Below are positions 9,318-16,691 of a stretch of 64,000 nt of DNA, piece after piece. A program made the translations under genes and the position numbers. The notes beneath the pieces were generated by a model, which worked only from the letters and a program-made list of their open reading frames with translations, did no database searches and was not told where the DNA came from. This DNA is from Ruminococcus flavefaciens AE3010 (GTDB lineage Bacteria > Bacillota > Clostridia > Oscillospirales > Ruminococcaceae): NCBI RefSeq assembly GCF_000526795.1, contig NZ_JAGT01000001.1:519001-583000 (forward strand), read 5' to 3'. Positions within the stretch are counted from its first letter, which is position 1; every line of letters begins with the position of its first letter.

Positions 9318-9367
9318 TTTGTCACTTTCAGAATGACATTTGTCACTTTTTCAGTGACAAATGACAC
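9318..9367. repeat. cluster of TGTCA/TGACA half-sites, candidate operator
   Basis: TTTGTCACTTT occurs twice (9318-9328 and 9339-9349). TGACA occurs at 9334-9338, 9355-9359 and 9362-9366. The second direct copy and the region after it form a perfect 11-bp inverted repeat, CATTTGTCACT (9337-9347) / AGTGACAAATG (9353-9363), with a 5-nt spacer. There is no T tract, so it is not a terminator. It lies between two divergent promoters. No regulator for it can be named. Confidence 0.55.
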
Positions 9368-9417
9368 TATATAATAGTAATTTAAATGTGGTAATATATG
9401 TATATAAGCATTTTGTC

Positions 9418-9446
9418 TTGCAACAGTAAAGTAAAGATGATATAAT
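9418..9446 (+). promoter_or_regulatory. promoter of the AMP-binding-like gene
   Basis: TTGCAA (9418-9423) and TATAAT (9441-9446), 17-bp spacer, extended -10 (TGA). A leader of roughly 35 nt follows, with SD GGAGTGA about 5 nt before the ATG. Confidence 0.78.
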
Positions 9447-9487
9447 GATATCTGACTAAAAAGCAAATATAGAATGGAGTGATATAA

Positions 9488-10531
9488 ATGAAAAAACAAC
9501 TTATCATTCCCGACAGATCGGTATATGATAATCTGAAAATATGTGTAAAGGAATATGGAAGTCTATGTGCCCTTGACTATTTCGGCAGAGAAATATCTTA
9601 TCGTGAGCTGATCCGTGAGATAAACAGGTGCGCTTGTGCTCTTGTAGCTTGCGGGATCAACAGAGGAGATGTTGTATCTGTCTGTCTTCCTAATATACCA
9701 CAGGCTGTATATCTCCTATACGCTATAAACAAGCTTGGAGCAGTATCGGATATCATTGACCCTTACATTGGTGAAAATGACATTATCGCAAGAGTCGAAC
9801 AAAGCGGGAGCAGATATATATTTGCACTGGATACTATTTATGAAAAGATAGAAACGCTCAACAGCAAGCTTAATGTTAGTCTTCTCGTAACAGCTTCTGT
9901 AAGCGATGAAATGCCGATTATTATGAAAACAGGGCATATTCTGAAGAATTTCGGCATAAAGAAAAGAAGAAGCCTGTTTATGGACTGGAACAGCTTTATC
10001 TCAAAGGCTTCTCCCTCTGACAGATATATATCGGCACATTCAACAGGTAATACTATTTGGGCATTTATAAGTGAGGGATCAGATACAGTACAGTATTGTA
10101 AAGTAAGTAATAAGAAGTTCAATGATTTTGCGGTATATTGCCTTGATATGTGCGGCAATATTGAAAAGGCTGACAGAGTTCTTGCTGTTATTCCAATATC
10201 GCAGGCGTTTGGTATCTGCACCTGTATCCATTCCGTTTTTTCTGTTGGAGGGACAGCTGTCATACTGCCAAACTTCAATAATAATGACATCGACAAGGCA
10301 ATACTGAGATATCTTCCTAATGTAATAGCAGGCGACAGCGGAATGTACAGAGCTCTGTGTGAGAGAAAAGGCTTTGACGGCGAAGATTTAAGCTTTATAA
10401 ATACTGCTATAATGACAGGACAATTTGATGATGATCTGAAAAAACATGTCCGCGAGCATCTAAGCTCCAACGGCAGTATATGCGAAATATGCGAATTAAA
10501 GAGCCTGACAGAGTTCGTGAAGGCTGAATAG
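9488..10531 (+). CDS. degenerate, C-terminally short acyl-CoA-synthetase-like (AMP-binding) protein
   Basis: The N-terminal domain fold of ANL enzymes is clear: SYRELIREINRCACALVACG (38-57), GDVVSVCLPNIPQAVYLLYAI and NKLGAVSDIIDP (81-92). The ATP-binding loop, normally SSGTTGxPKG, reads SEGSDTVQYCK (195-205): both Thr, the Gly after them and the essential Lys are gone. The sequence stops at 347, just where the YGxTE motif (here CELKSLTEF) should begin, so the adenylate-binding half and the C-terminal lid with its catalytic Lys are absent. Adenylation activity is unlikely. The frame is intact with a good promoter and SD, so it looks maintained rather than freshly broken; a regulatory or binding role is speculation. 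Confidence 0.75.
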   Translation: MKKQLIIPDRSVYDNLKICVKEYGSLCALDYFGREISYRELIREINRCACALVACGINRGDVVSVCLPNIPQAVYLLYAINKLGAVSDIIDPYIGENDIIARVEQSGSRYIFALDTIYEKIETLNSKLNVSLLVTASVSDEMPIIMKTGHILKNFGIKKRRSLFMDWNSFISKASPSDRYISAHSTGNTIWAFISEGSDTVQYCKVSNKKFNDFAVYCLDMCGNIEKADRVLAVIPISQAFGICTCIHSVFSVGGTAVILPNFNNNDIDKAILRYLPNVIAGDSGMYRALCERKGFDGEDLSFINTAIMTGQFDDDLKKHVREHLSSNGSICEICELKSLTEFVKAE

Positions 10532-10867
10532 AGTGGCCAAATCAATATACGAACAGTAAACATGCGTATTAGTTCTACAGGCTATAAATAGCGGTTTAAG
10601 TCATTCTTCAGCATTAAGAGCTTAAATTATAATACGCCTTTGTCAAATGTGACGAATTTCTCTAAACTTTTTTATTGATTTCATATTTTGTATTGATTTT
10701 TTATGAAACAATTATTATAATAAAATCATATTAATATAGATGGGGAATATATATTTATAAATTTTTTAAAGGTTGCTTTTAACTTTTAGTATTATTATTA
10801 TCTTTTGATCGTTACAATGGATCAAGCTAAATAGTTGTATAGCGGCTGAATCGGAGGGATTATTGTT
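10532..10867 (+). other. AT-rich intergenic region with promoter and long leader
   Basis: 336 bp without a gene. TTGATT (10693-10698) and TATAAT (10716-10721), 17 bp apart, form a promoter for the sugar dehydratase gene and leave a leader of about 140 nt ending in GGAGGG. I find no recognisable riboswitch or terminator in it. A TTTAAG / CTTAAA inverted repeat near 10595-10625 is weak. A TGTCA (about 10637-10641) recalls the half-sites at 9318-9367, but one copy proves nothing. Confidence 0.6.
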
Positions 10868-12805
10868 ATGAAAGATCTATGTCGAAATTTTAAATGCAGA
10901 AAAGTCATACTTGCTTTTGCTGACGCCTTTATTATTTCTGTTGCTGCGCTTATTGCAAATTTTATTCTTTCATTTGTCGGGAGGCCACTTGATGAATCGC
11001 TGATCGGAGCTTCTATTGCAGTCAGTTCCATATGCTGTATCGGAAGCTTGCTGATAACAGGCGCATACAGTAAGCTATGGCGATATTTCAACAGGAAAGA
11101 CTATCTTACCTGCGTTTACGGCGCTGTAATAGGAATTGTTGTTTCATCTTCTATAGTTTATATCATCAACAGCACGTTTTTTCCTTTATATACGCTTATT
11201 CACTTAGTGCTTCTTACTTCTGGGATCTGCCTTTTCAGGTATATGTTCAAATGCACATTCATAAATCTTGTCAAGGCGGAACCTTTTAAGGGCAAGCGTA
11301 CTATGGTAATAGGCGGCGGACAAGCCTGCAAGACTATCCTTAAAGAGATACACAATGCTCAGAATTCTCCGTATACAGGTGACAAGCAGGTGACGCTGTT
11401 TGATCCTGTATGTATTATCGATGATAACAGAGATAAGATTGGTACAGAAATAAGCGGAGTTCAAGTTGTAGGAACTACTGCTGAAATATCAAGATTTGTT
11501 AAAGAGAAAAGGGTAGAGCAGATACTTTTTGCTATACCGTCCTGTCTTGATGATGAGAGAAAACGTATACTTGATATATGTTCAGATACCAAGATCCCTG
11601 TAAAAATCGTTCCGTTCATCGGAAATCTCGTTTTTGACAATGAGAACAAGACGATCATACATCAGATTCGTGATATAAGAGTGGAAGATCTGCTTGGCCG
11701 TGATCCGATCAAGTTCAATAATAATGATATACGTAATTTTATCAGTGGAAAGGTCTGTATGGTAACAGGCGGCGGCGGAAGCATCGGCTCCGAGCTTGTT
11801 CGCCAGATTGCTAAATACAATCCGGAGCGTGTGATAATCGTCGATATCTATGAGAATAACGCCTATGATATCGAGCAGGAGTTGAAAATGGAATACGGTG
11901 ACGAATTATCGCTTGTAACGCTTATAGCTTCTGTAAGAGATTATTTCCGTATGAATCAGATATTTGAGTCATATAAGCCCGATGTTGTCTTCCATGCGGC
12001 TGCACATAAGCATGTTCCGCTTATGGAGGTCTCTCCGATGGAGGCTATCAAGAATAATATCATAGGCACTTTTAATGTTGCGACACTGGCTCAGTATCAT
12101 AACGTTGAGAAGTTCGTAATGATATCCACTGATAAGGCAGTCAATCCCACAAATGTAATGGGAGCTTCAAAGAGATGCTGTGAAATGATAGTTCAGTATC
12201 TTGCTCAGCAGCACGAGGGCAGAACAGAGTTCGTAACAACCCGTTTCGGAAACGTTCTTGGCTCAAACGGTTCAGTCATTCCGCTTTTTAAAAAGCAGAT
12301 AGAGCAGGGGAAGCCTGTAACAGTTACACACCCTGATATTATACGCTATTTTATGACCATTCCAGAGGCTGTAAACCTTGTAATGGAAGCTGCTGCAATA
12401 GCCAATGGTGGAGAGATATTCGTACTTGATATGGGAAGGCCTGTTAAGATAGTTACTCTTGCAGAAAACTTAATTCGTATGTACGGAAAAGAGCCATATA
12501 AAGATGTTGAGATAAAGTTCACAGGACTTCGTCCCGGTGAGAAAATAAAGGAAGAGCTTCTCATGAACGAAGAGGGGCTCAAAAAGACATCAAATAAACT
12601 CATATTCATTGGCAAGCAGATAGAGATCGATGAGAGAAATTTTGCTTTCAGACTTAACGCTCTCAGAAATGCGGCTCTTGAAAACAATGAAAAGGTCGCA
12701 GTAGATGCTCTGCATGATATGGTTCCTACATTTACAACTCCCGAAGCCTTCAACAGCAAGGAGCTCAAGAAGGAGACAATGGAAAAAGCTGTTGAGTCAG
12801 CCTAA
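10868..12805 (+). CDS. membrane-bound UDP-sugar 4,6-dehydratase / C6 epimerase (CapD/PglF family)
   Basis: Polysaccharide or glycan precursor enzyme. Residues 1-125 contain four transmembrane helices. Residues 140-260 form a first Rossmann domain (MVIGGGQACKTILKEI). Residues 285-560 are the catalytic SDR with NAD-binding VTGGGGSIGSELVRQ and AAAHKHVPLME. The motif STDKAVNPTNVMGASKR has Met in place of the usual SDR Tyr (MxxxK), as in PglF, WbpM and CapD. It would convert UDP-GlcNAc to a 4-keto-6-deoxy sugar at the inner membrane face. Product and pathway partners are not in the window. Start has SD GGAGGG. Ends at a strong terminator. Confidence 0.93.
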   Translation: MKDLCRNFKCRKVILAFADAFIISVAALIANFILSFVGRPLDESLIGASIAVSSICCIGSLLITGAYSKLWRYFNRKDYLTCVYGAVIGIVVSSSIVYIINSTFFPLYTLIHLVLLTSGICLFRYMFKCTFINLVKAEPFKGKRTMVIGGGQACKTILKEIHNAQNSPYTGDKQVTLFDPVCIIDDNRDKIGTEISGVQVVGTTAEISRFVKEKRVEQILFAIPSCLDDERKRILDICSDTKIPVKIVPFIGNLVFDNENKTIIHQIRDIRVEDLLGRDPIKFNNNDIRNFISGKVCMVTGGGGSIGSELVRQIAKYNPERVIIVDIYENNAYDIEQELKMEYGDELSLVTLIASVRDYFRMNQIFESYKPDVVFHAAAHKHVPLMEVSPMEAIKNNIIGTFNVATLAQYHNVEKFVMISTDKAVNPTNVMGASKRCCEMIVQYLAQQHEGRTEFVTTRFGNVLGSNGSVIPLFKKQIEQGKPVTVTHPDIIRYFMTIPEAVNLVMEAAAIANGGEIFVLDMGRPVKIVTLAENLIRMYGKEPYKDVEIKFTGLRPGEKIKEELLMNEEGLKKTSNKLIFIGKQIEIDERNFAFRLNALRNAALENNEKVAVDALHDMVPTFTTPEAFNSKELKKETMEKAVESA

Positions 12806-12837
12806 TAATGATTGCCCGTTCCTTTCGGGGGATATTG

Positions 12838-12870
12838 ATACAGCCGTTCATAAGAACGGCTGTATTTTTT
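12838..12870 (+). terminator. terminator of the sugar dehydratase gene
   Basis: 12-bp stem ATACAGCCGTTC / GAACGGCTGTAT, ATAA loop, T6 tail. A short CCCG..CGGG hairpin lies just before it. Confidence 0.93.
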
Positions 12871-12885
12871 ATATCGTATTATAAT

Positions 12886-12919
12886 AAAAACGGAGAACTT
12901 GAAAAAGTTCTCCGTTTTT
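12886..12919 (-). terminator. terminator of the GH9 cellulase gene
   Basis: 15-bp stem AAAAACGGAGAACTT / AAGTTCTCCGTTTTT with a GAAA/TTTC loop. It has T-rich tails on both strands and faces the neighbouring plus-strand terminator, so it insulates the convergent genes. Confidence 0.92.
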
Positions 12920-12931
12920 GTTTTTATAGCA

Positions 12932-15847
12932 TTACTTTACGGGAAGCTTAGTGACCTGCTTGAGCAAGTACTGCTGAATAACAAGAGCGTCATTTGTTGT
13001 AACGCCCTTTGTTGCGTCACAGTCAGCGTTATTCTGTCCCTTTGCTGTGATGTGATTCTTGTCAGTACCTTCAAGGCCATACTTGTTCGGATTTGAAAGT
13101 GACTGCATTACAAGTACAACATCTGACATATCAACTGAACCGTCGCAGTTAGCGTCACCGTATACAACATCGCTTGATGTACCGTCTGTTGTCTTAGAAG
13201 GATCAACCTTTGTGGTTGTAGTTGTTGTAGCAGAACCTGTAGGTTTAGTTGTTGTAGTTGTATCCTTTGGAGTTACAACGTACTCGCTGCCGCCTGCTGT
13301 TGTGCCGTCGGGCTCTGTACCCCAGATGAGCTTATCGCCTGCGTAGAGAGTTACCTTATCGGTGATAGCAGCTGCGGAGTTGTCGTCCTCAAAGCTTACA
13401 AGATCAGCATAGCTGTAGTCATTTGAAGAATCCCACTCAGGATATTCATTAGTCTCGGGATCCATCTTTGTTGTAAGAGCAAACTGATATACACGACTTC
13501 CGTAGAACTTACAGTCCTTCCATGTTACGTCAACATAATATGTTCCGTCGTCGTCGTACTTGACAGGATCGGAAAGTGTAGCATGAGACTTGTTGTTTGT
13601 GTAACCTGCCTCCTGATCGTAATCGATACGAGGAACAAGGTAATCTACACCATAGCCCTTATCGAGAAGCTCCTTGATGTTGAAGAAGTATCTTGCCTTT
13701 ACATCGCACTCAAATCTTGGAGGATTGATTGTTCTGTTGTGGAGAACGAGCTTGAGCTGGATACCGTCTTCCTTTTCCTGAGCCTTACCGCCTGATACAA
13801 AGTATCCGACAGGAAGTGCGTTTCCGTCCTCGTCTACCTGATCGTAGCCGATAGCGTTTTTGGACATATCGAAGCCTTCGATAACGTAATTTTCCTTTTC
13901 GTACTCCTTGCCCTTAGCACCAAAGTAGTGGTAAAGACCTGCAAGGTCGCCGCAGAAGCCTGCGTTATAGTCATCGGTAACTTCGTTGTAGATATAGTCC
14001 TTTGTCTCATCAACGTGGTTGTCCTTGAGGTCAGGACCGCCAACGAGAGCACCCCAGAGGGTATGTACCTGGATTATAGGATCATCCATGCTCTGTGTAG
14101 CTGAGCAGTGTGATGAACGGTGGTGAGGGTGACAAGCGAAGTTGGATTCATAACCTACTTCGTAAGAATAACCCATAGGGTTATTACCGAGAATGTATTC
14201 CATCTGAGCCTTTGCCCATGGGAGGAAAGTTTCGTCGCCTGTTGTCTTTGCATATACACAAGCGCAGAGACCTGCTGCAGTGTTGTAACGAGCTGAACCG
14301 TAACCTGAAACTACTGCCCAGCCGTAAGGTGACTTAGCAATAAAGTCGCCGCTTGTCTCACTGTCGGGAAGATCAGGGATCTGGTCATATGTCATCGGCA
14401 TATTCCAGAGATAATCGTCTCTTCCGAAATACTTGTGACCGTGTACAGGCTCATAACCCCAAGCAGAGCAATCAGTTGTCTTAGAACAGCCTGACCAGAA
14501 CTCAAGGTTGTAACGGAAGATATACCAGTCACGTGCAGTGTTTGTAATAGGAGCAAGCTTTGCGAAAACTCCGCCCCATACTGTATCCCAGCAGTGAACC
14601 CAGATATTCTGCCAGCAGTTACCAGTATCAGTAATGATACGTTTCATATAGCCTGTGTAAGCGTAAGAAGGCTGCTGACCTGTCTGAGCATCTGCATCAT
14701 ATGAACCGCTGTCAGAAATTGGCTTAGAATCATCAACTGCGATGATATCATCTATATAATCATAGTTTTCGGTACAGTAGTAGAGCCATACAGCAGCCCA
14801 TGCGAGTTCATCGTAGTCATAGCTTGATGTATAGAAACCTCCGTCGTAGCCAAGGCTTGAGTTGCTCGGTACCATACCCGGTTTCCATTCCTCGATATGA
14901 GTTTTTACAGCGAAGTCGTAAAGAGCCTTTGCGTACTTGAGGTTCTCCTCAGCGTACTCAGGATCTGTGTCCTTGAAATTGAGGTAGTTGATAGCCAGGG
15001 AAGCAGCTGCGCCTGCACACTGATCGGAAGCAGGCATTTCTGTTGTAGCGAAGTAAGCGGGACGCTTAACAGCACATCCCGAAGAAGCAACCATTGTGTT
15101 TTCCTGCTGAAGTTCAGGTGGGCACCAGTAGTTATGGTCGTTGTTACCTTCGCCGACCTGATAGCAGTATGCAACTACATTTCCGTCGTCATCAAGGAAT
15201 GTAGCTTTCATAAAGTAATCGTTGATCCAGCGGAGCTCGTCTTCAACGTGCTTCTGGAGACCGAGATCCTCATAAGAATCACGGAACTCATAATAACCCC
15301 AGCCTACAGTAGAAGCGGAATAGCTTCCGGGGAGACCGAATTTTACGTGGTCACCTGCGTCGTGCCAGCCGCCTGTGAGGTCTACAGTACCGTTTCCGTC
15401 GGGATCAAGGTACTTCTTGTTCTTTTCAATGAATGCGCTGGACATATTAACGCCTACATAAAGATCAGGATCGTCATCGCCGAGATTCGGCTTTGTCTTT
15501 CCGTCGTCGCCTGCGCCGAGTCCCTGATCCTCCTTGAGCTGATCGTCGGTCTTGCCCTTTCCGACAGTCGGCATAGGACTCATAGGCTGGAGCGGGATCT
15601 CACCGTCGATAACATGACAGTTAGCGCGCCATGAGTAGTAGCCGTCATCTGCTACCTTGTCACCGCACTTATTTGCATCATAGAAGCAAAGTGCGAGCTG
15701 AAGTGCCTCAGCATAGTTGTGGTAGTTGTTTTCCTTGCCTTCGGTTATTACCGCGGCATTTGTGCTTGTCATGATACCGCTTGACAAAAGGCTTGCGGCA
15801 GCAGACAGGCAGGCTAATGATTTCTTGAATATCTTCGCCCTCTTCAT
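12932..15847 (-). CDS. secreted GH9 endoglucanase with CBM3c-like module and type I dockerin
   Basis: Cleaves beta-1,4-glucan outside the cell as part of a cellulosome. Residues 1-32 are a signal peptide. The GH9 catalytic module runs to about 645: DAGD (163-166) supplies the catalytic base, HPHHRSSH (573-580) is the conserved His region, and Glu622 in NEV is the expected acid. Residues 680-860 resemble the CBM3c that follows many processive GH9 enzymes. A Thr-rich linker (863-880) leads to a dockerin (893-969) with two calcium loops, GDANCDGSVDMSDV and NADCDATKGVTTNDA. About 65 extra acidic, Pro/Gly-rich residues sit between SWRANC (72-77) and GGWHDAGD. SD GAAAGGAAG precedes the start. It follows yerC by 68 bp with no strong terminator. 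Confidence 0.95.
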   Translation of the reverse strand: MKRAKIFKKSLACLSAAASLLSSGIMTSTNAAVITEGKENNYHNYAEALQLALCFYDANKCGDKVADDGYYSWRANCHVIDGEIPLQPMSPMPTVGKGKTDDQLKEDQGLGAGDDGKTKPNLGDDDPDLYVGVNMSSAFIEKNKKYLDPDGNGTVDLTGGWHDAGDHVKFGLPGSYSASTVGWGYYEFRDSYEDLGLQKHVEDELRWINDYFMKATFLDDDGNVVAYCYQVGEGNNDHNYWCPPELQQENTMVASSGCAVKRPAYFATTEMPASDQCAGAAASLAINYLNFKDTDPEYAEENLKYAKALYDFAVKTHIEEWKPGMVPSNSSLGYDGGFYTSSYDYDELAWAAVWLYYCTENYDYIDDIIAVDDSKPISDSGSYDADAQTGQQPSYAYTGYMKRIITDTGNCWQNIWVHCWDTVWGGVFAKLAPITNTARDWYIFRYNLEFWSGCSKTTDCSAWGYEPVHGHKYFGRDDYLWNMPMTYDQIPDLPDSETSGDFIAKSPYGWAVVSGYGSARYNTAAGLCACVYAKTTGDETFLPWAKAQMEYILGNNPMGYSYEVGYESNFACHPHHRSSHCSATQSMDDPIIQVHTLWGALVGGPDLKDNHVDETKDYIYNEVTDDYNAGFCGDLAGLYHYFGAKGKEYEKENYVIEGFDMSKNAIGYDQVDEDGNALPVGYFVSGGKAQEKEDGIQLKLVLHNRTINPPRFECDVKARYFFNIKELLDKGYGVDYLVPRIDYDQEAGYTNNKSHATLSDPVKYDDDGTYYVDVTWKDCKFYGSRVYQFALTTKMDPETNEYPEWDSSNDYSYADLVSFEDDNSAAAITDKVTLYAGDKLIWGTEPDGTTAGGSEYVVTPKDTTTTTKPTGSATTTTTTKVDPSKTTDGTSSDVVYGDANCDGSVDMSDVVLVMQSLSNPNKYGLEGTDKNHITAKGQNNADCDATKGVTTNDALVIQQYLLKQVTKLPVK

Positions 15848-15915
15848 TTAAGATCTTCCTTTCAAGAATGTTATTGTCTGAGCCTTTTCTATGGCAGAAA
15901 AGCCCAGTTTAGACT

Positions 15916-16218
15916 TTATTTGAGCAGATTCTTCCCCTTGAGTCTGTCAAAAACGATATTATAGCCGTCGTTTCCGTCTTTCAGGGAACGGTTTACTCTG
16001 CTGATTGTAGCAGTACTTGCTCCTGTTTCTGTAACGATACTGTTATATACTCTGTGCTCGTCGAGAAGCTTTGCAACGTGGAGACGCTGAGCAAATGACT
16101 TGAGCTCGATGCTTGTACAGAGATCGTCAAAAAACTTATAGCAGTCGTCAACTGATTCGAGAGTGAGAATAGCTTCAAAGAGCAGATCCATACTTTCTGA
16201 TTTGATTTTTTCGATCAT
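15916..16218 (-). CDS. yerC: YerC/YecD-family TrpR-like DNA-binding protein
   Basis: A roughly 100-residue helical protein of the TrpR-like superfamily. The ELKSFAQRLHVAKLLDEHR stretch and the following TGASTATISRVNRSL read as a TrpR-type helix-turn-helix (about 55-85). A longer open frame begins at 16257, but the SD TGGAGAA serves the ATG at 16218, giving 100 residues. Lies directly upstream of the cellulase gene on the same strand and may be cotranscribed with it. The ligand and targets of this family are generally unknown; a role in controlling the cellulase is only suggested by position. Confidence 0.9.
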   Translation of the reverse strand: MIEKIKSESMDLLFEAILTLESVDDCYKFFDDLCTSIELKSFAQRLHVAKLLDEHRVYNSIVTETGASTATISRVNRSLKDGNDGYNIVFDRLKGKNLLK

Positions 16219-16270
16219 TATAATTCTCCAATCTGCCATAAAGGCATAAATAAACAATTTTGTACTTTAC

Positions 16271-16299
16271 ATTGTAACACATTATTACGCAAAAGTAAA
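16271..16299 (-). promoter_or_regulatory. promoter of yerC (and probably the cellulase)
   Basis: Minus strand: TTTACT (16294-16299) and TACAAT (16271-16276), 17-bp spacer with TG near the -10. Confidence 0.68.
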
Positions 16300-16598
16300 G
16301 TGGTTTTTGAAAAGATTTTACTTTAGTTTAATGCGATATGATATAAGTATCCTATTATTTATACCTTTGTGTAAATGATACCATAGAATCAACAAAAAGT
16401 AAAGAACATTTTGTAAATTTCGCAAATTTTGGCGTAACGCACCAAATAAACGCAAGTTTTCGTATAAAACAGCAATATTCAAAAGACATTTTTTGACGAT
16501 GCCGAAATTTTGGTATCTATATTTAATATTCCGACGATTGTAATTTAATTTGGTGTAGCAATAGATAATAAAATATGTTTATGTTTTCGCTGTGGGGG

Positions 16599-16627
16599 TT
16601 GAAATTGTTTCGTTTTTATAGTATAAT
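16599..16627 (+). promoter_or_regulatory. promoter of lon
   Basis: TTGAAA (16599-16604) and TATAAT (16622-16627), 17-bp spacer. Start near 16634 leaves a leader of about 58 nt. I see no CIRCE-type heat-shock inverted repeat or CtsR site around it. Confidence 0.78.
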
Positions 16628-16663
16628 AATTTTAAGCCTATTGTTTTGGCTGGAAGGATTAGT

Positions 16664-16687
16664 ATGATACCAACAGAAATGCGGTGA
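16664..16687 (+). CDS. possible leader peptide upstream of lon (MIPTEMR)
   Basis: Seven codons, ATG to TGA, with a better SD (GGAAGG, nine bases upstream) than lon itself. The stop lies 4 nt before the lon ATG, in another frame, so ribosomes ending here could restart on lon. May be chance; conservation would decide. Confidence 0.4.
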   Translation: MIPTEMR

Positions 16688-16691
16688 TTTT

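Larger units (their letters stand above)
16219..16663. other. divergent yerC/lon intergenic region
   Basis: AT-rich, no gene. Near yerC it contains an 8-bp inverted repeat AAAGTAAA (16292-16299) / TTTACTTT (16317-16324), a further AAAGTAAAG at 16396-16404 and a CTTTAC at 16265-16270. The left arm overlaps the yerC -35 box, so these could be operator sites. The stretch 16405-16590 shows nothing I can name. Confidence 0.45.

Noticed and set aside
12838..12919. Riboswitch or sRNA in the hairpin-rich gap after the sugar dehydratase gene
   Set aside because: The two hairpins are simple terminators of convergent genes, each with a T tract.
14897..15634. 245-residue ORF opposite the GH9 gene
   Set aside because: Antisense frame created by codon bias of the cellulase; the minus-strand protein has clear GH9 motifs.
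16571..16691. CIRCE or CtsR heat-shock operator at lon
   Set aside because: No TTAGCACTC-type inverted repeat and no GGTCAAA heptads near the promoter.
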